From Verrucomicrobiota bacterium (GTDB lineage: Bacteria; Verrucomicrobiota; Kiritimatiellia; RFP12; UBA1067), in assembly GCA_023269675.1 (NCBI GenBank), contig JAHFSX010000011.1, forward strand, positions 1 to 64,000: 64,000 nucleotides of DNA, read 5' to 3'. The notes below the pieces were generated by a model. The model made no database searches and had not been told where the DNA came from. It saw only the letters and a list, made by a program, of their open reading frames with translations. Below are positions 27,256 through 35,192 of this stretch, one piece after another (position 1 is the first letter of the stretch; every line of letters begins with the position of its first letter). A program made the translations under genes and the position numbers.

Positions 27256-29339
27256 CCGTGGCTTTCCTTCGCCCGCTCCAGCACGTCGCGGGTCTTCTTC
27301 AGCGTGGCCGACACGTTCAGCTTTTTGCAGCCCCGGTACCAGTTTTCCCACCGGCCCCGGCAATACGACTCGGCCAGACCCGGCAGCTGCGCGAAGGCCG
27401 CCTCCGCCTCCGCCAAGGCCCGCGCGCACGCCGGCCGGTCGCCGAGGTCCAGCGCCTCGTGCGCCAGGCCGAGCTGCTCCAGCCACGCGCTCGTCTGCCG
27501 CATGACCTCGGCGGGATAAATCAGATTGTCCTGCAGAAATGCCGCCTCCGCGGCCGGCAGCGCGGCCGACGCCGCCCGCGCGTGCAGCAGGGCCAGCGCG
27601 AAGCCGGCCTGCTGCACCGCCGCCCGCCGGACCGTCTCGCGCCGGCCGAGGCTGGCCGGGTGCATGTCGCTCAGCCCCGCGTAAAAGGCGTCTTTATCCT
27701 TGGCGGGCACGGCCACCTCCGCGCCGTCGGCCTTGATCCGCTCGGGCGCGGCTCCGGTTCCGGCCTTCGCCTCCTTCAGCTGCTTGGCCAGCTCCGACAG
27801 GATCTTGTTGCCTGCGCCGAACATCTGCCCGTCCAGCAGAAACGGCACCCGCTGTTGGTCATGGATCTGATAGGCGTTGAAATAGATTTTGTAGGCGTTC
27901 TCGATTTCCGCCTGCTTCGCGGAAAAGCGCTGGCTCACCCACGCCTTCAGCCACGCGTCGGGGTCGAAGCCCTCCATCCGCCAGGTCATCTTCGCGGTGG
28001 CGTCGATCCCCAGCACGAACTCGCGGATGTTGGACACGTTGAAAATCGCATATGTGTCCGCCTGACGCGCCACCGCCGTCCCCAAAAGCTCGAAGGTCTT
28101 GTGCGGCGGCACCGCCTGCGCCAGATGCGGCCCGCAGCCGATCAGCGCGTGGTGGTAATAAACCCCGTAACTGTTCTTCGGGTTGCGCGGCGTCGTGTAG
28201 AAATCCTGCGGCCACTTCCAGCCCGGCGAGTTGTCGGCGAACACCACGATCGTTTCCGCGGGTATGGTGAGCAGGCCCTGCCGGTTCAGCTCCGAGCCCT
28301 CGGCCCAGAGCGTGGTCGACAGGTAGCGCGGCTGGCGCGGGCACGCCTCATCCAGGATCTTCACCTGCGCCGCCATCGCCTCAGAGATCAGCCGCCCGCG
28401 GTCCGCGTCCGACTGCGGCACCTTCGGATCGGCCTGCCACATCGGGCGGTCGGCGATGCCCCGCAGCCCGAGCTGCCAGATCACGTTCGGATAGGCCGCC
28501 CACTTTTCGGCGTAGACGCGCCACACCTCGCGCACCTCGTCCGGATGGCTGAAGTACGAGTACGTCAAATCCTTGCCGCGCGCCTTCCAGTAGTTGAAGT
28601 ACGAGAAGGCGCTCACGCCCAGAGGCTCGACGTGATGCTGCGACACGAACACGCCGCGCCGCGCGCACTCTTCGACGAGCGCCGCCTCCGGCGGATTCAG
28701 GATGTCGATGAAGCTGGCGGGGATGATCAGGTTGCAGCGGCTGCGCACCAGCGCCTCCACGACAGCCCGCATCGCCTCGCGGTTCACCACCTGCGTGTAG
28801 TAGGGATAGTCGAGCTTGCGCTTGCCGCCGCTCTCCCGCCACTCGGTCAGCAGATCCTCGTCGTTGATGAACCACCCGCGGAACTTGAACGAGGGCGAAC
28901 CGGAAACCAGCGACACCTCCGGCCAAGACAGGTCGGCGTGTTTCTCCGGCTCGCGCCCGGACCAGAACCCCAGCGGGTCCACCTTCAGGACCTGCTCGAT
29001 AAAAGCGTACACGCCGAACATCGTGCCGCGCGCGTCGCCGCCCTCGATGACCAGCCGGCCGCCCCGCGACTCGACGCGGTAGCTCTCCCAAGGGCCGCCC
29101 GCCTTCGTTCCGACCACCACGCAGGCGCCGGCGGACACGGTGCCGCCCGCGGCGACCGCGGGCCGCTGACCCGTGATCCTCTGCACGTCCGCCGCCAGAT
29201 CCTCGGCCGCCAGTCGCACATACTCCGGCTCGCCCGCCGCCACCACGATCGGCGCGACGCGACCCGACGTGACGAAGCTGAAGCTGTCGGCGCGGGCGGC
29301 AAGGGCCAGTAACAACGTCAGATAACACCCGCTTTTCAT
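27252..29339 (-). CDS. Exported GH115-like alpha-glucuronidase, short form B
   Basis: Paralog of the gene at 21127 with near-identical stretches (VAPIVVAAGEPEYVRLAAED, DARGTMFGVYAFIE, ASFIDILNP, VFADNSPGWKW, FVLGIDA). The 695 residues comprise a signal peptide (about 1-17), N-domain, GH115 barrel (FRGWFINDEDLL) and helical end. As in form A the C-terminal beta-sandwich is absent. The ATG at 29339 is preceded by GAGGTG at 6 nt. It is translationally coupled to the transporter, which suggests that release and uptake of the uronate are made together. Confidence 0.82.
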   Translation of the reverse strand: MKSGCYLTLLLALAARADSFSFVTSGRVAPIVVAAGEPEYVRLAAEDLAADVQRITGQRPAVAAGGTVSAGACVVVGTKAGGPWESYRVESRGGRLVIEGGDARGTMFGVYAFIEQVLKVDPLGFWSGREPEKHADLSWPEVSLVSGSPSFKFRGWFINDEDLLTEWRESGGKRKLDYPYYTQVVNREAMRAVVEALVRSRCNLIIPASFIDILNPPEAALVEECARRGVFVSQHHVEPLGVSAFSYFNYWKARGKDLTYSYFSHPDEVREVWRVYAEKWAAYPNVIWQLGLRGIADRPMWQADPKVPQSDADRGRLISEAMAAQVKILDEACPRQPRYLSTTLWAEGSELNRQGLLTIPAETIVVFADNSPGWKWPQDFYTTPRNPKNSYGVYYHHALIGCGPHLAQAVPPHKTFELLGTAVARQADTYAIFNVSNIREFVLGIDATAKMTWRMEGFDPDAWLKAWVSQRFSAKQAEIENAYKIYFNAYQIHDQQRVPFLLDGQMFGAGNKILSELAKQLKEAKAGTGAAPERIKADGAEVAVPAKDKDAFYAGLSDMHPASLGRRETVRRAAVQQAGFALALLHARAASAALPAAEAAFLQDNLIYPAEVMRQTSAWLEQLGLAHEALDLGDRPACARALAEAEAAFAQLPGLAESYCRGRWENWYRGCKKLNVSATLKKTRDVLERAKESHG

Positions 29340-29410
29340 GTCACACCTCACCCATCTGTCCGGTCCGTTTCGAAACTGAGCAGCGCTTAAATCGCGACAC
29401 CTGTGTCAGG

Positions 29411-29485
29411 GTTTGTAGTACCGCCTTCAGGCTGAACGCGAGGCCGGGTTGATCCGAGATTCCGCCTGAAGGCGGTACTACGAAC
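29411..29485. repeat. GTAGTACCGCC hairpin, dispersed family
   Basis: GTTTGTAGTACCGCCTTCAG (from 29411) pairs with GCCTGAAGGCGGTACTACGA (to 29485) around a ~31-nt loop. It sits in the 218-bp gap between the GH-A and GH115 genes. The same hairpin occurs five times in the array at 32421-33597. Confidence 0.85.
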
Positions 29486-29557
29486 GTATTAACCCACACA
29501 CACAATGAACAGGTCCAGCCATTGAAAGGACACTGCATGCGGGCGGGCGCTCCCGCG

Positions 29558-31012
29558 CTACTTGAGCACCAGCCCCTTCTCAGCCACCAGCACCGGCGCG
29601 TCATACACCGGGATGTCCTTGAACACCAGCGTGTCGCCGTCGCGCGCCACGCGCTCGGCGGGGATCTCGTATATCCGGCCGGAGACCAGATCCACCCAGA
29701 CGGGCTCCTTGATCGTGCACGCCCTCACCGTGATCTGGGCCGACACCGTCGCGTTGGTGTCCGACGGGATGCCGCTGCGGTCCCAGACCGTCAGCAGCTG
29801 CTGCCCCGTGACCTTGTTCTGATACACGTAGCAGGAGGTGCGCCGCGCGCACTCGACCGTGGCCACGTCATTGGTGACGCGCGCCAAGGTGTCGTCAAAC
29901 ACCGCGACCACGTTCTGCACCGCGTAATAGGCCAGCTTGATCTTCTCGACCTGCTTGTCCGGCGCCGTGCGCAGCAGACCCTTGCGGTTGATCACCCGGG
30001 CATCCTTGCCGGCATAGATCATGTCCATGATCGCGAACACCGACGACTCGAGATCCCGCCCGAGATCGCCGAGCATGCGGCGCAGGTCCCATTTCGCCTG
30101 CATCAGCTCCGACCACGGATAGCCGCGCAGGGCCAGGCCGTTCTGGAGCTCCGAGGGGCACCCGCTCTCGCCTTGGCGCAGCCGCGCCTGCGTCGGATAC
30201 TTCTCCAGCACGCGTTTCATCGAGCCCACGCCGCCATACAGGTCATCCGGGTTCTTGGGATAGCCGTGGAAGCTGAACCATGTGAAGAGCTCCAGCCCGT
30301 CCTGCTCCTGCACCCGCTTCAGAAACCCGTCGAAATATTTGGGGTCGGTCCCCGCCAGCGCGAGCCCCGCGATCTTCGCCGCGGGATCGGCGCGCTTGAT
30401 CACCCGCGCGGTGCGCACGTTGAAATCGGCGATGATCGCCGGCGTATGCTTCTTGTTGCCGTTCGGCTCGTTCCAGATCTCCCACTCGCGGACTTTGCCC
30501 TTGTACCGCGCCACGGTCGCCCCGACCCATTGGTCCCAGGCCGCCAGCGCCTCCTCGGAGGTCGGGATGCCGCCGCCGAGCCCCGTCGTGCCGCCGCCCG
30601 GATAAAGCGGATTCCCGTACGAGACCTCCATCCAGAGTTCGATGCCGCGGCCCGCCGCATCCGCGACGACGTCGTCGATCCATTTGAAGTCGTACACCCC
30701 GCGCGCCTTCTCGCACTTGGCCCAGCCCGCCTGGAAGCGGATGCGCTTGATGCCCAGCGGCTCCAGGTACGACTTGTACGCGTGATAATCCGTGTAGTCG
30801 CGGTCCACGGTCTCGCACCCGAGCAACCAGTTGGACGACGTGATCGCCCGGGCGCCGCGCGGCGTGAGGGACCCCACCAGCTTCAGCCCCGGATTCAAAT
30901 CGGTCTTGGCCCGGTCCGCCGACGTGTCGATCTGCGGCCCCGCGGCCGCCAGGCCGGCCACGGCCATGAAAATCCCCGCGACGCCCGCCCGTGCATTCAC
31001 AAACGCGTTCAT
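29558..31012 (-). CDS. Exported clan GH-A glycoside hydrolase (GH39-like)
   Basis: The 484 residues begin with a Sec leader (about 1-24). The retaining TIM barrel has REWEIWNEPN (acid/base Glu182) and LRQGESGCPSE (probable nucleophile Glu282); a small beta domain closes the chain (PVWVDLVSGRIYEIPAERV). Clan GH-A is clear; the family is less so, GH39-like being my best reading. A beta-xylosidase or similar exo-activity is inferred from context. It is a close paralog of 35193-36641 and a more distant one of 36726-38129. ATG 31012 follows AAAGGGGG. First gene after the divergent promoter next to the regulator. Confidence 0.82.
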   Translation of the reverse strand: MNAFVNARAGVAGIFMAVAGLAAAGPQIDTSADRAKTDLNPGLKLVGSLTPRGARAITSSNWLLGCETVDRDYTDYHAYKSYLEPLGIKRIRFQAGWAKCEKARGVYDFKWIDDVVADAAGRGIELWMEVSYGNPLYPGGGTTGLGGGIPTSEEALAAWDQWVGATVARYKGKVREWEIWNEPNGNKKHTPAIIADFNVRTARVIKRADPAAKIAGLALAGTDPKYFDGFLKRVQEQDGLELFTWFSFHGYPKNPDDLYGGVGSMKRVLEKYPTQARLRQGESGCPSELQNGLALRGYPWSELMQAKWDLRRMLGDLGRDLESSVFAIMDMIYAGKDARVINRKGLLRTAPDKQVEKIKLAYYAVQNVVAVFDDTLARVTNDVATVECARRTSCYVYQNKVTGQQLLTVWDRSGIPSDTNATVSAQITVRACTIKEPVWVDLVSGRIYEIPAERVARDGDTLVFKDIPVYDAPVLVAEKGLVLK

Positions 31013-31043
31013 GAGCAACCCCCTTTAGCAGAATGATGCGGTA

Positions 31044-31109
31044 ACAATAGACCATTCCCTCCCGATCAACAATGCCGTTATTGGGATGCGCACTTATGTT
31101 TTTCGGAAC
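31044..31109 (-). promoter_or_regulatory. Promoter of the uronate operon with shared upstream activator-like site
   Basis: Minus-strand promoter: -35 TTGTTG (31067-31072), 17-bp spacer containing TCGGGAGGG, -10 TATTGT (31044-31049). Twenty bp upstream of the -35 lies ACTTATGTTTTTCGGAAC (plus-strand reading, 31092-31109), preceded by TGGGA. The same layout recurs at 59465-59530 and 62431-62497. Confidence 0.6.
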
Positions 31110-31149
31110 TCGCCCACGCCGCGGCGCGCGGCCGGCTGACAAGTTGCGG

Positions 31150-31179
31150 TTGTCCTTACAGGCGGGGATGCGCTACACT
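31150..31179 (+). promoter_or_regulatory. Promoter of regulator 1
   Basis: TTGTCC (31150-31155), 18-bp spacer, TACACT (31174-31179), 21 bp before the ATG at 31201, with GAAAGG as ribosome site. Confidence 0.55.
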
Positions 31180-31200
31180 GGTCCTCTCGCGAAAGGTCCC

Positions 31201-32373
31201 ATGAAGCGCCCGACACGGAAGAAAATGCCGCAGATCGCGGTTCTGCTCGAGTCCTCGCACGGCGTCTCGCGCGCCATGCTGCAGGGCCTTTTCAACTATG
31301 TGCGCATTTACGGGCCGTGGAGCCTGAACGTCATCGAAGGCGGCGCGAGCGACCAGCGCCTGCCCGACGCCAAATTCTGGAAAGGCGACGGCATCATCGC
31401 GCGCGTGCCGAACGACACGGCGGCCAAGGCCATCATCGCCTCCCGCCTGCCCGCCGTGCTCTTCAACCCCGTCGACGCCTACCTCGACCCCGCCCACCCG
31501 CTCGCGAAATACTGCCGCATCCAGTTCGACTCGCAGGCCATCGGGACGCTCGCGGCCGAATACGTCCTCGGCCGCACGCCCAGGCACTTCGCCTTCATCG
31601 GCCACCCCGCCGACATCAACTGGTCACGCTGGCGGCGCGACGCCTTCGTCCAGCGCCTCGCGGAGGCCGGCGCGGCGTGCCAGATCTACCCCTTGCCGCC
31701 CGCGGGCAAGCGCGACTGGTCCGTCGAGCGTCCGCTGCTCTGCGCCTGGCTCAGGCGGCTCCCGAAGCCCGTGGCCCTCTTCGCGGCGAACGACAGCCGC
31801 GGGCGGCAGGTGCTGGACGCCTGCCTCGTCGCCGACATCGCCGTGCCCTACGAGGCCACCGTGCTGGGCGTCAACAACGACGCGCTCATCTGCGAGACGT
31901 CCATCCCGCCGCTCTCCAGCATCGCCGTCGACGACGAGCGCGCGGGCTACGAAGCCGCCCAGCTGCTGGACCGGCTCATGCGGGGCAAGGAGCGCCCGGG
32001 GCGCATCGTGCGCTATGGCCCGAAGGCCGTGGTCACGCGCGACTCCACCGCCGACCTGCAGGTCGCCGACAAGCTGGTGATCCGCGCGCTGGAGTTCATC
32101 CGCATCAACGCCGGCCTGAACATCCGCGTATCGGACGTGGCCGAGCACCTGTCCGTCTCGCCCCGCTGGGCGGAGAGCCGTTTCAAACAGGCGCTCGGGC
32201 ACTCCCTGCATCAGGAGATCCACACCGTGCGCATGGTCACCGCCCGCAACATGGTCACCGCCACCGACCGGCCGCTCTCGGAGATCGCCGCGCGCTGCGG
32301 GTTCCAGAGCGCGAACCACCTCTGCAAGCTGTTCAAGGACGCCTACGGCTGCACCATGAGCAGCCTGCGGTAG
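31201..32373 (+). CDS. XylR-like transcriptional regulator 1 (LacI-type sensor plus AraC HTH)
   Basis: DNA-binding regulator of 390 residues. A type I periplasmic-binding-like sugar sensor (about 10-275, VLLESSHGVSRAMLQGLFNY, FAANDSRGRQVLDACL, VLGVNNDALICETSIPPLSS) is joined to a C-terminal AraC double helix-turn-helix (about 290-390, SDVAEHLSVSPRWAESRFKQ and PLSEIAARCGFQSANHLCKL). This is the architecture of E. coli XylR, which activates xylose genes on binding the sugar. The start is set by alignment with its paralog at 62552. It is divergent from the uronate operon and is its likely activator. Confidence 0.93.
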   Translation: MKRPTRKKMPQIAVLLESSHGVSRAMLQGLFNYVRIYGPWSLNVIEGGASDQRLPDAKFWKGDGIIARVPNDTAAKAIIASRLPAVLFNPVDAYLDPAHPLAKYCRIQFDSQAIGTLAAEYVLGRTPRHFAFIGHPADINWSRWRRDAFVQRLAEAGAACQIYPLPPAGKRDWSVERPLLCAWLRRLPKPVALFAANDSRGRQVLDACLVADIAVPYEATVLGVNNDALICETSIPPLSSIAVDDERAGYEAAQLLDRLMRGKERPGRIVRYGPKAVVTRDSTADLQVADKLVIRALEFIRINAGLNIRVSDVAEHLSVSPRWAESRFKQALGHSLHQEIHTVRMVTARNMVTATDRPLSEIAARCGFQSANHLCKLFKDAYGCTMSSLR

Positions 32374-32420
32374 CCGAGGCGTGCCGTCCGGATCTTTACT
32401 TAATCCTCGAACGGTTTAGC

Positions 32421-33597
32421 GGAGCGTCCCCCAAATAACGAACAGTTTCTTTTTTGCTTTGAGGTTTGAACACGTTCGTAGTACCGCCTTTAGGCGGAAC
32501 CCAAGTCATCCCGGCACCGGTTTCCGCCTGAAGGCGGTACTACAAACCCTAGACCGTCTGTGGCCATATGAGGGGCACGACACTAAACGGCCTGAGGCCT
32601 TCTACTCCCCGACTTTGACCAGCTCGATCAGCGACAACGCATTGCAGGGCAAAGCAATGTGGAGTGTCCCGGAAATAATAAACATTTTTTGCTCTGTGGT
32701 TTGAACACGTTCGTAGTACCGCCTTTAGGCGGAACCCAAGTCACCCCCGCACCGGTTTCCGCCTGAAGGCGGTACTACAAACCCTAGACCGTCTGTGGCC
32801 ATACAAGGGGCACGACACTAAACGGCCGGAGGCCTTCTACTCCCCGACTTTGACCAGCTCGATCAGCGACAACGCATTGCAGGGCAAAGCAATGTGGAGT
32901 GTCCCGGAAATAATAAACATTTTTTGCTCTGTGGTTTGAACACGTTCGTAGTACCGCCTTTAGGCGGAACCCAAGTCACCCCCGCACCGGTTTCCGCCTG
33001 AAGGCGGTACTACAAACCCTAGACCGTCTGTGGCCATATGAGGGGCACGACACTAAACGGCCAATGGCCTTCTACTCCCCGACCTTGACCAGCTCGATCA
33101 GCGACACGGCGTTGCAGGGCAAAGCAATGTGGAGTGTCCCGCAAATAATAGACAGTTTTTTGCTTTGAGGTTTGAACACGTTCGTAGTACCGCCTTTAGG
33201 CGGAACCCAAGTCATCCCGGCACCGGTTTCCGCCTGAAGGCGGTACTACAAACCCTAGACCGTCTGTGGCCATACAAGGGGCACGACACTAAACGGCCAA
33301 TGGCCTTCTACTCCCCGACTTTGACCAGCTCGATCAGCGACACGGCGTTGCAGGGCAAAGCAATGTGGAGTGTCCCGCAAATAATAGACAGTTTTTTGCT
33401 TTGAGGTTTGAACACGTTCGTAGTACCGCCTTTAGGCGGAACCCAAGTCATCCCGGCACCGGTTTCCGCCTGAAGGCGGTACTACAAACCCTAGACCGTC
33501 TGTGGCCATATGAGGGGCACGACACTAAACGGCCAATGGCCTTCTACTCCCCGACTTTGACCAGCTCGATCAGCGACACGGCGTTGCAGGGCAAATC
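32421..33597. repeat. Tandem array of five ~235-bp units re-copying the 3' end of the GH39 gene
   Basis: Units start at 32421, 32661, 32896, 33131 and 33367. Each has a T-rich lead, a hairpin GTAGTACCGCCTTTAGGCGG / CCGCCTGAAGGCGGTACTAC, an ATGAGGGGCACGACAC-type spacer, and (minus strand) codons for LPCNA[VL]SLIELVKVGE plus TAG. The last unit merges into the true end of the GH39 gene (33544-33597); the other four tails end at 32602, 32837, 33072 and 33308. Tails nearest the gene read NAV like the gene; the two farthest read NAL with two silent changes. No other gene is seen here. Confidence 0.92.
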
Positions 33598-35184
33598 AAG
33601 GGAGAGCGCGGCCAGCGCGGAGCTGTCCACCTGCCGGACCGGCTCCAGCAGCTCCAGGCCCATGCGGCTCTTCACAACCGCGATCTGCTCGGGCGTGGGA
33701 TTCGCGGGCGAGCCGATCGCTTTGAAAGCCGTATACGCGTTGCTGTGCCGGGCGTCGATCCGCCAGTGGCTGAGGGTCACCCGCGTGCCCGCGCCCCAGG
33801 GCGACACGATGGTCACCGTGACCGGAGCCGGCGCGCCCGAGCCGTCAATCCGGTCATGCTGGTAGTTCGTGAGGACGACGGTCACCCGCCCCCCGTCCCG
33901 CGTCGCGAAAGCCGACACCGGACCGCCGGGCGGGACGGTCTCCGCCTTCACGAGCTCAGGCGCGAGTTTGTTCAGCAGCGTGTAGGCGTTCAGGATCGGC
34001 TTGCGAAACCCGTTCTTGGTGTCCAGCGTCCGGTAGCCCATGAAATCATGCTCCGGCGGCTTCTCGTAGCCGGAGGCGCAGAAGGTGAAACTCGCGAAGT
34101 GGCGGTCACTCTCCTGCCGCATGCGGATATGCCGTTCGACCCAGGCGGTCAGGAACGCCGCGCCGTATTCCGAATTCCTGACGTCGGCCGCCGGCTTCTT
34201 CGCGCTGACGCCCGCGGTGCCGCCCGAGGTCTCGCCCCACTCCTCGACGTGGATCGGCAAGCCCTTCAGCTTCGGATACGCGTCGCGCAGGTCCGCGTAA
34301 CGGAGCTGCTGCTCGAGCATGTACGCCACGTCCGGGAATTTGCGTCCGGGGCCCCCGCCCCCGCCGCTTCCGCCGTAGGTATGCACCCCGAGGAAGTCGA
34401 CGGGCGCGCCGACCCCGCCCGCGGCGGAGTTGGTCCCGCCGGCGACATGCTCGAGAAAAAGCTGGAACTGCTTCGGGTCGCTGTACGTCTTGGTCGACGA
34501 AAGCGCGGGCCCGCCGATCGGGATCTCAGGACACGCGCCTTTCACGCCCTTCGCGAAATAATCGTACAGCTTGAGGTATTCGGGCATGTCGGCCTTGAGC
34601 CAGAATCCTGACAGGTCAGGCTCGTTCCAGCAGGTGAAACTCCACTGCCGCACCTCATCCATCCCGAACTTGGCGACCACATGACGGGTGAAGTCCGCGC
34701 ACAACGCCTCCCACTGACGGTAATCCTTGGGCGGGGAGATGCAGAACCGCGCGCCGTTGGGCCGCGTTTTCATGGCCTCGGGATAGGCGGCCAAGGCCGG
34801 CGGCATGCTGAAAAAAACCACCTTCAGCTTGTTGCCGGTCGCGAGGATCAGCCCCGCCATCTCGTCGAAGCGGCCCCAGTCGTAAGTGACCGTGCCGTCC
34901 GCCGCGACCCGGATGGCGGTCTCGGGCTGATTGTAGATGCGGACGTGTTGCCGGGCCGCCCCCGTCTCCTTCAGCATCTGGAGGAATCCTTTGCCCCAGT
35001 CCGTCAGCAGGGCCTCCGTCGGGTGGATGATCTGGCTGGCCCAGAACGGCTCCAGCTTCCCCTGCGTGCGGGTGGCGTCGACGTTGACCTGGACACGTCC
35101 GCCGGTCTGGGAAAACCCGACGGGCGCCAGAAGGGCCGGCGCCAGGCCAAGGGCCAGCAGCAGGCATCTCGCTTGAATAGTCAT
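33544..35184 (-). CDS. Exported GH39 beta-xylosidase-like enzyme
   Basis: Retaining glycosidase of family GH39, expected to release xylose from xylo-oligosaccharides outside the cytoplasm. The 546 residues have a signal peptide (about 1-25), a barrel with SFTCWNEPDLSGFW (acid/base Glu188), HTYGG, and PIHVEEWGE (nucleophile probably Glu315), and a C-terminal beta domain. GGGGAGTTC precedes the ATG at 35184. It is the last gene of the large minus-strand cluster, 8 bp after the GH-A gene upstream. Its final ~16 codons and stop are duplicated four times downstream in the tandem array, which is very unusual. Confidence 0.87.
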   Translation of the reverse strand: MTIQARCLLLALGLAPALLAPVGFSQTGGRVQVNVDATRTQGKLEPFWASQIIHPTEALLTDWGKGFLQMLKETGAARQHVRIYNQPETAIRVAADGTVTYDWGRFDEMAGLILATGNKLKVVFFSMPPALAAYPEAMKTRPNGARFCISPPKDYRQWEALCADFTRHVVAKFGMDEVRQWSFTCWNEPDLSGFWLKADMPEYLKLYDYFAKGVKGACPEIPIGGPALSSTKTYSDPKQFQLFLEHVAGGTNSAAGGVGAPVDFLGVHTYGGSGGGGGPGRKFPDVAYMLEQQLRYADLRDAYPKLKGLPIHVEEWGETSGGTAGVSAKKPAADVRNSEYGAAFLTAWVERHIRMRQESDRHFASFTFCASGYEKPPEHDFMGYRTLDTKNGFRKPILNAYTLLNKLAPELVKAETVPPGGPVSAFATRDGGRVTVVLTNYQHDRIDGSGAPAPVTVTIVSPWGAGTRVTLSHWRIDARHSNAYTAFKAIGSPANPTPEQIAVVKSRMGLELLEPVRQVDSSALAALSLDLPCNAVSLIELVKVGE

Positions 35185-35192
35185 GAACTCCC

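Noticed and set aside
32421..33597. Possible CRISPR array
   Set aside because: Units are ~235 bp with coding tails and hairpins, no short direct repeats with unique spacers, and no cas genes.
33129..33865. Small plus-strand frames (91 and 166 codons) in the tandem array
   Set aside because: They translate the hairpin repeat itself and end inside the GH39 gene on the other strand.
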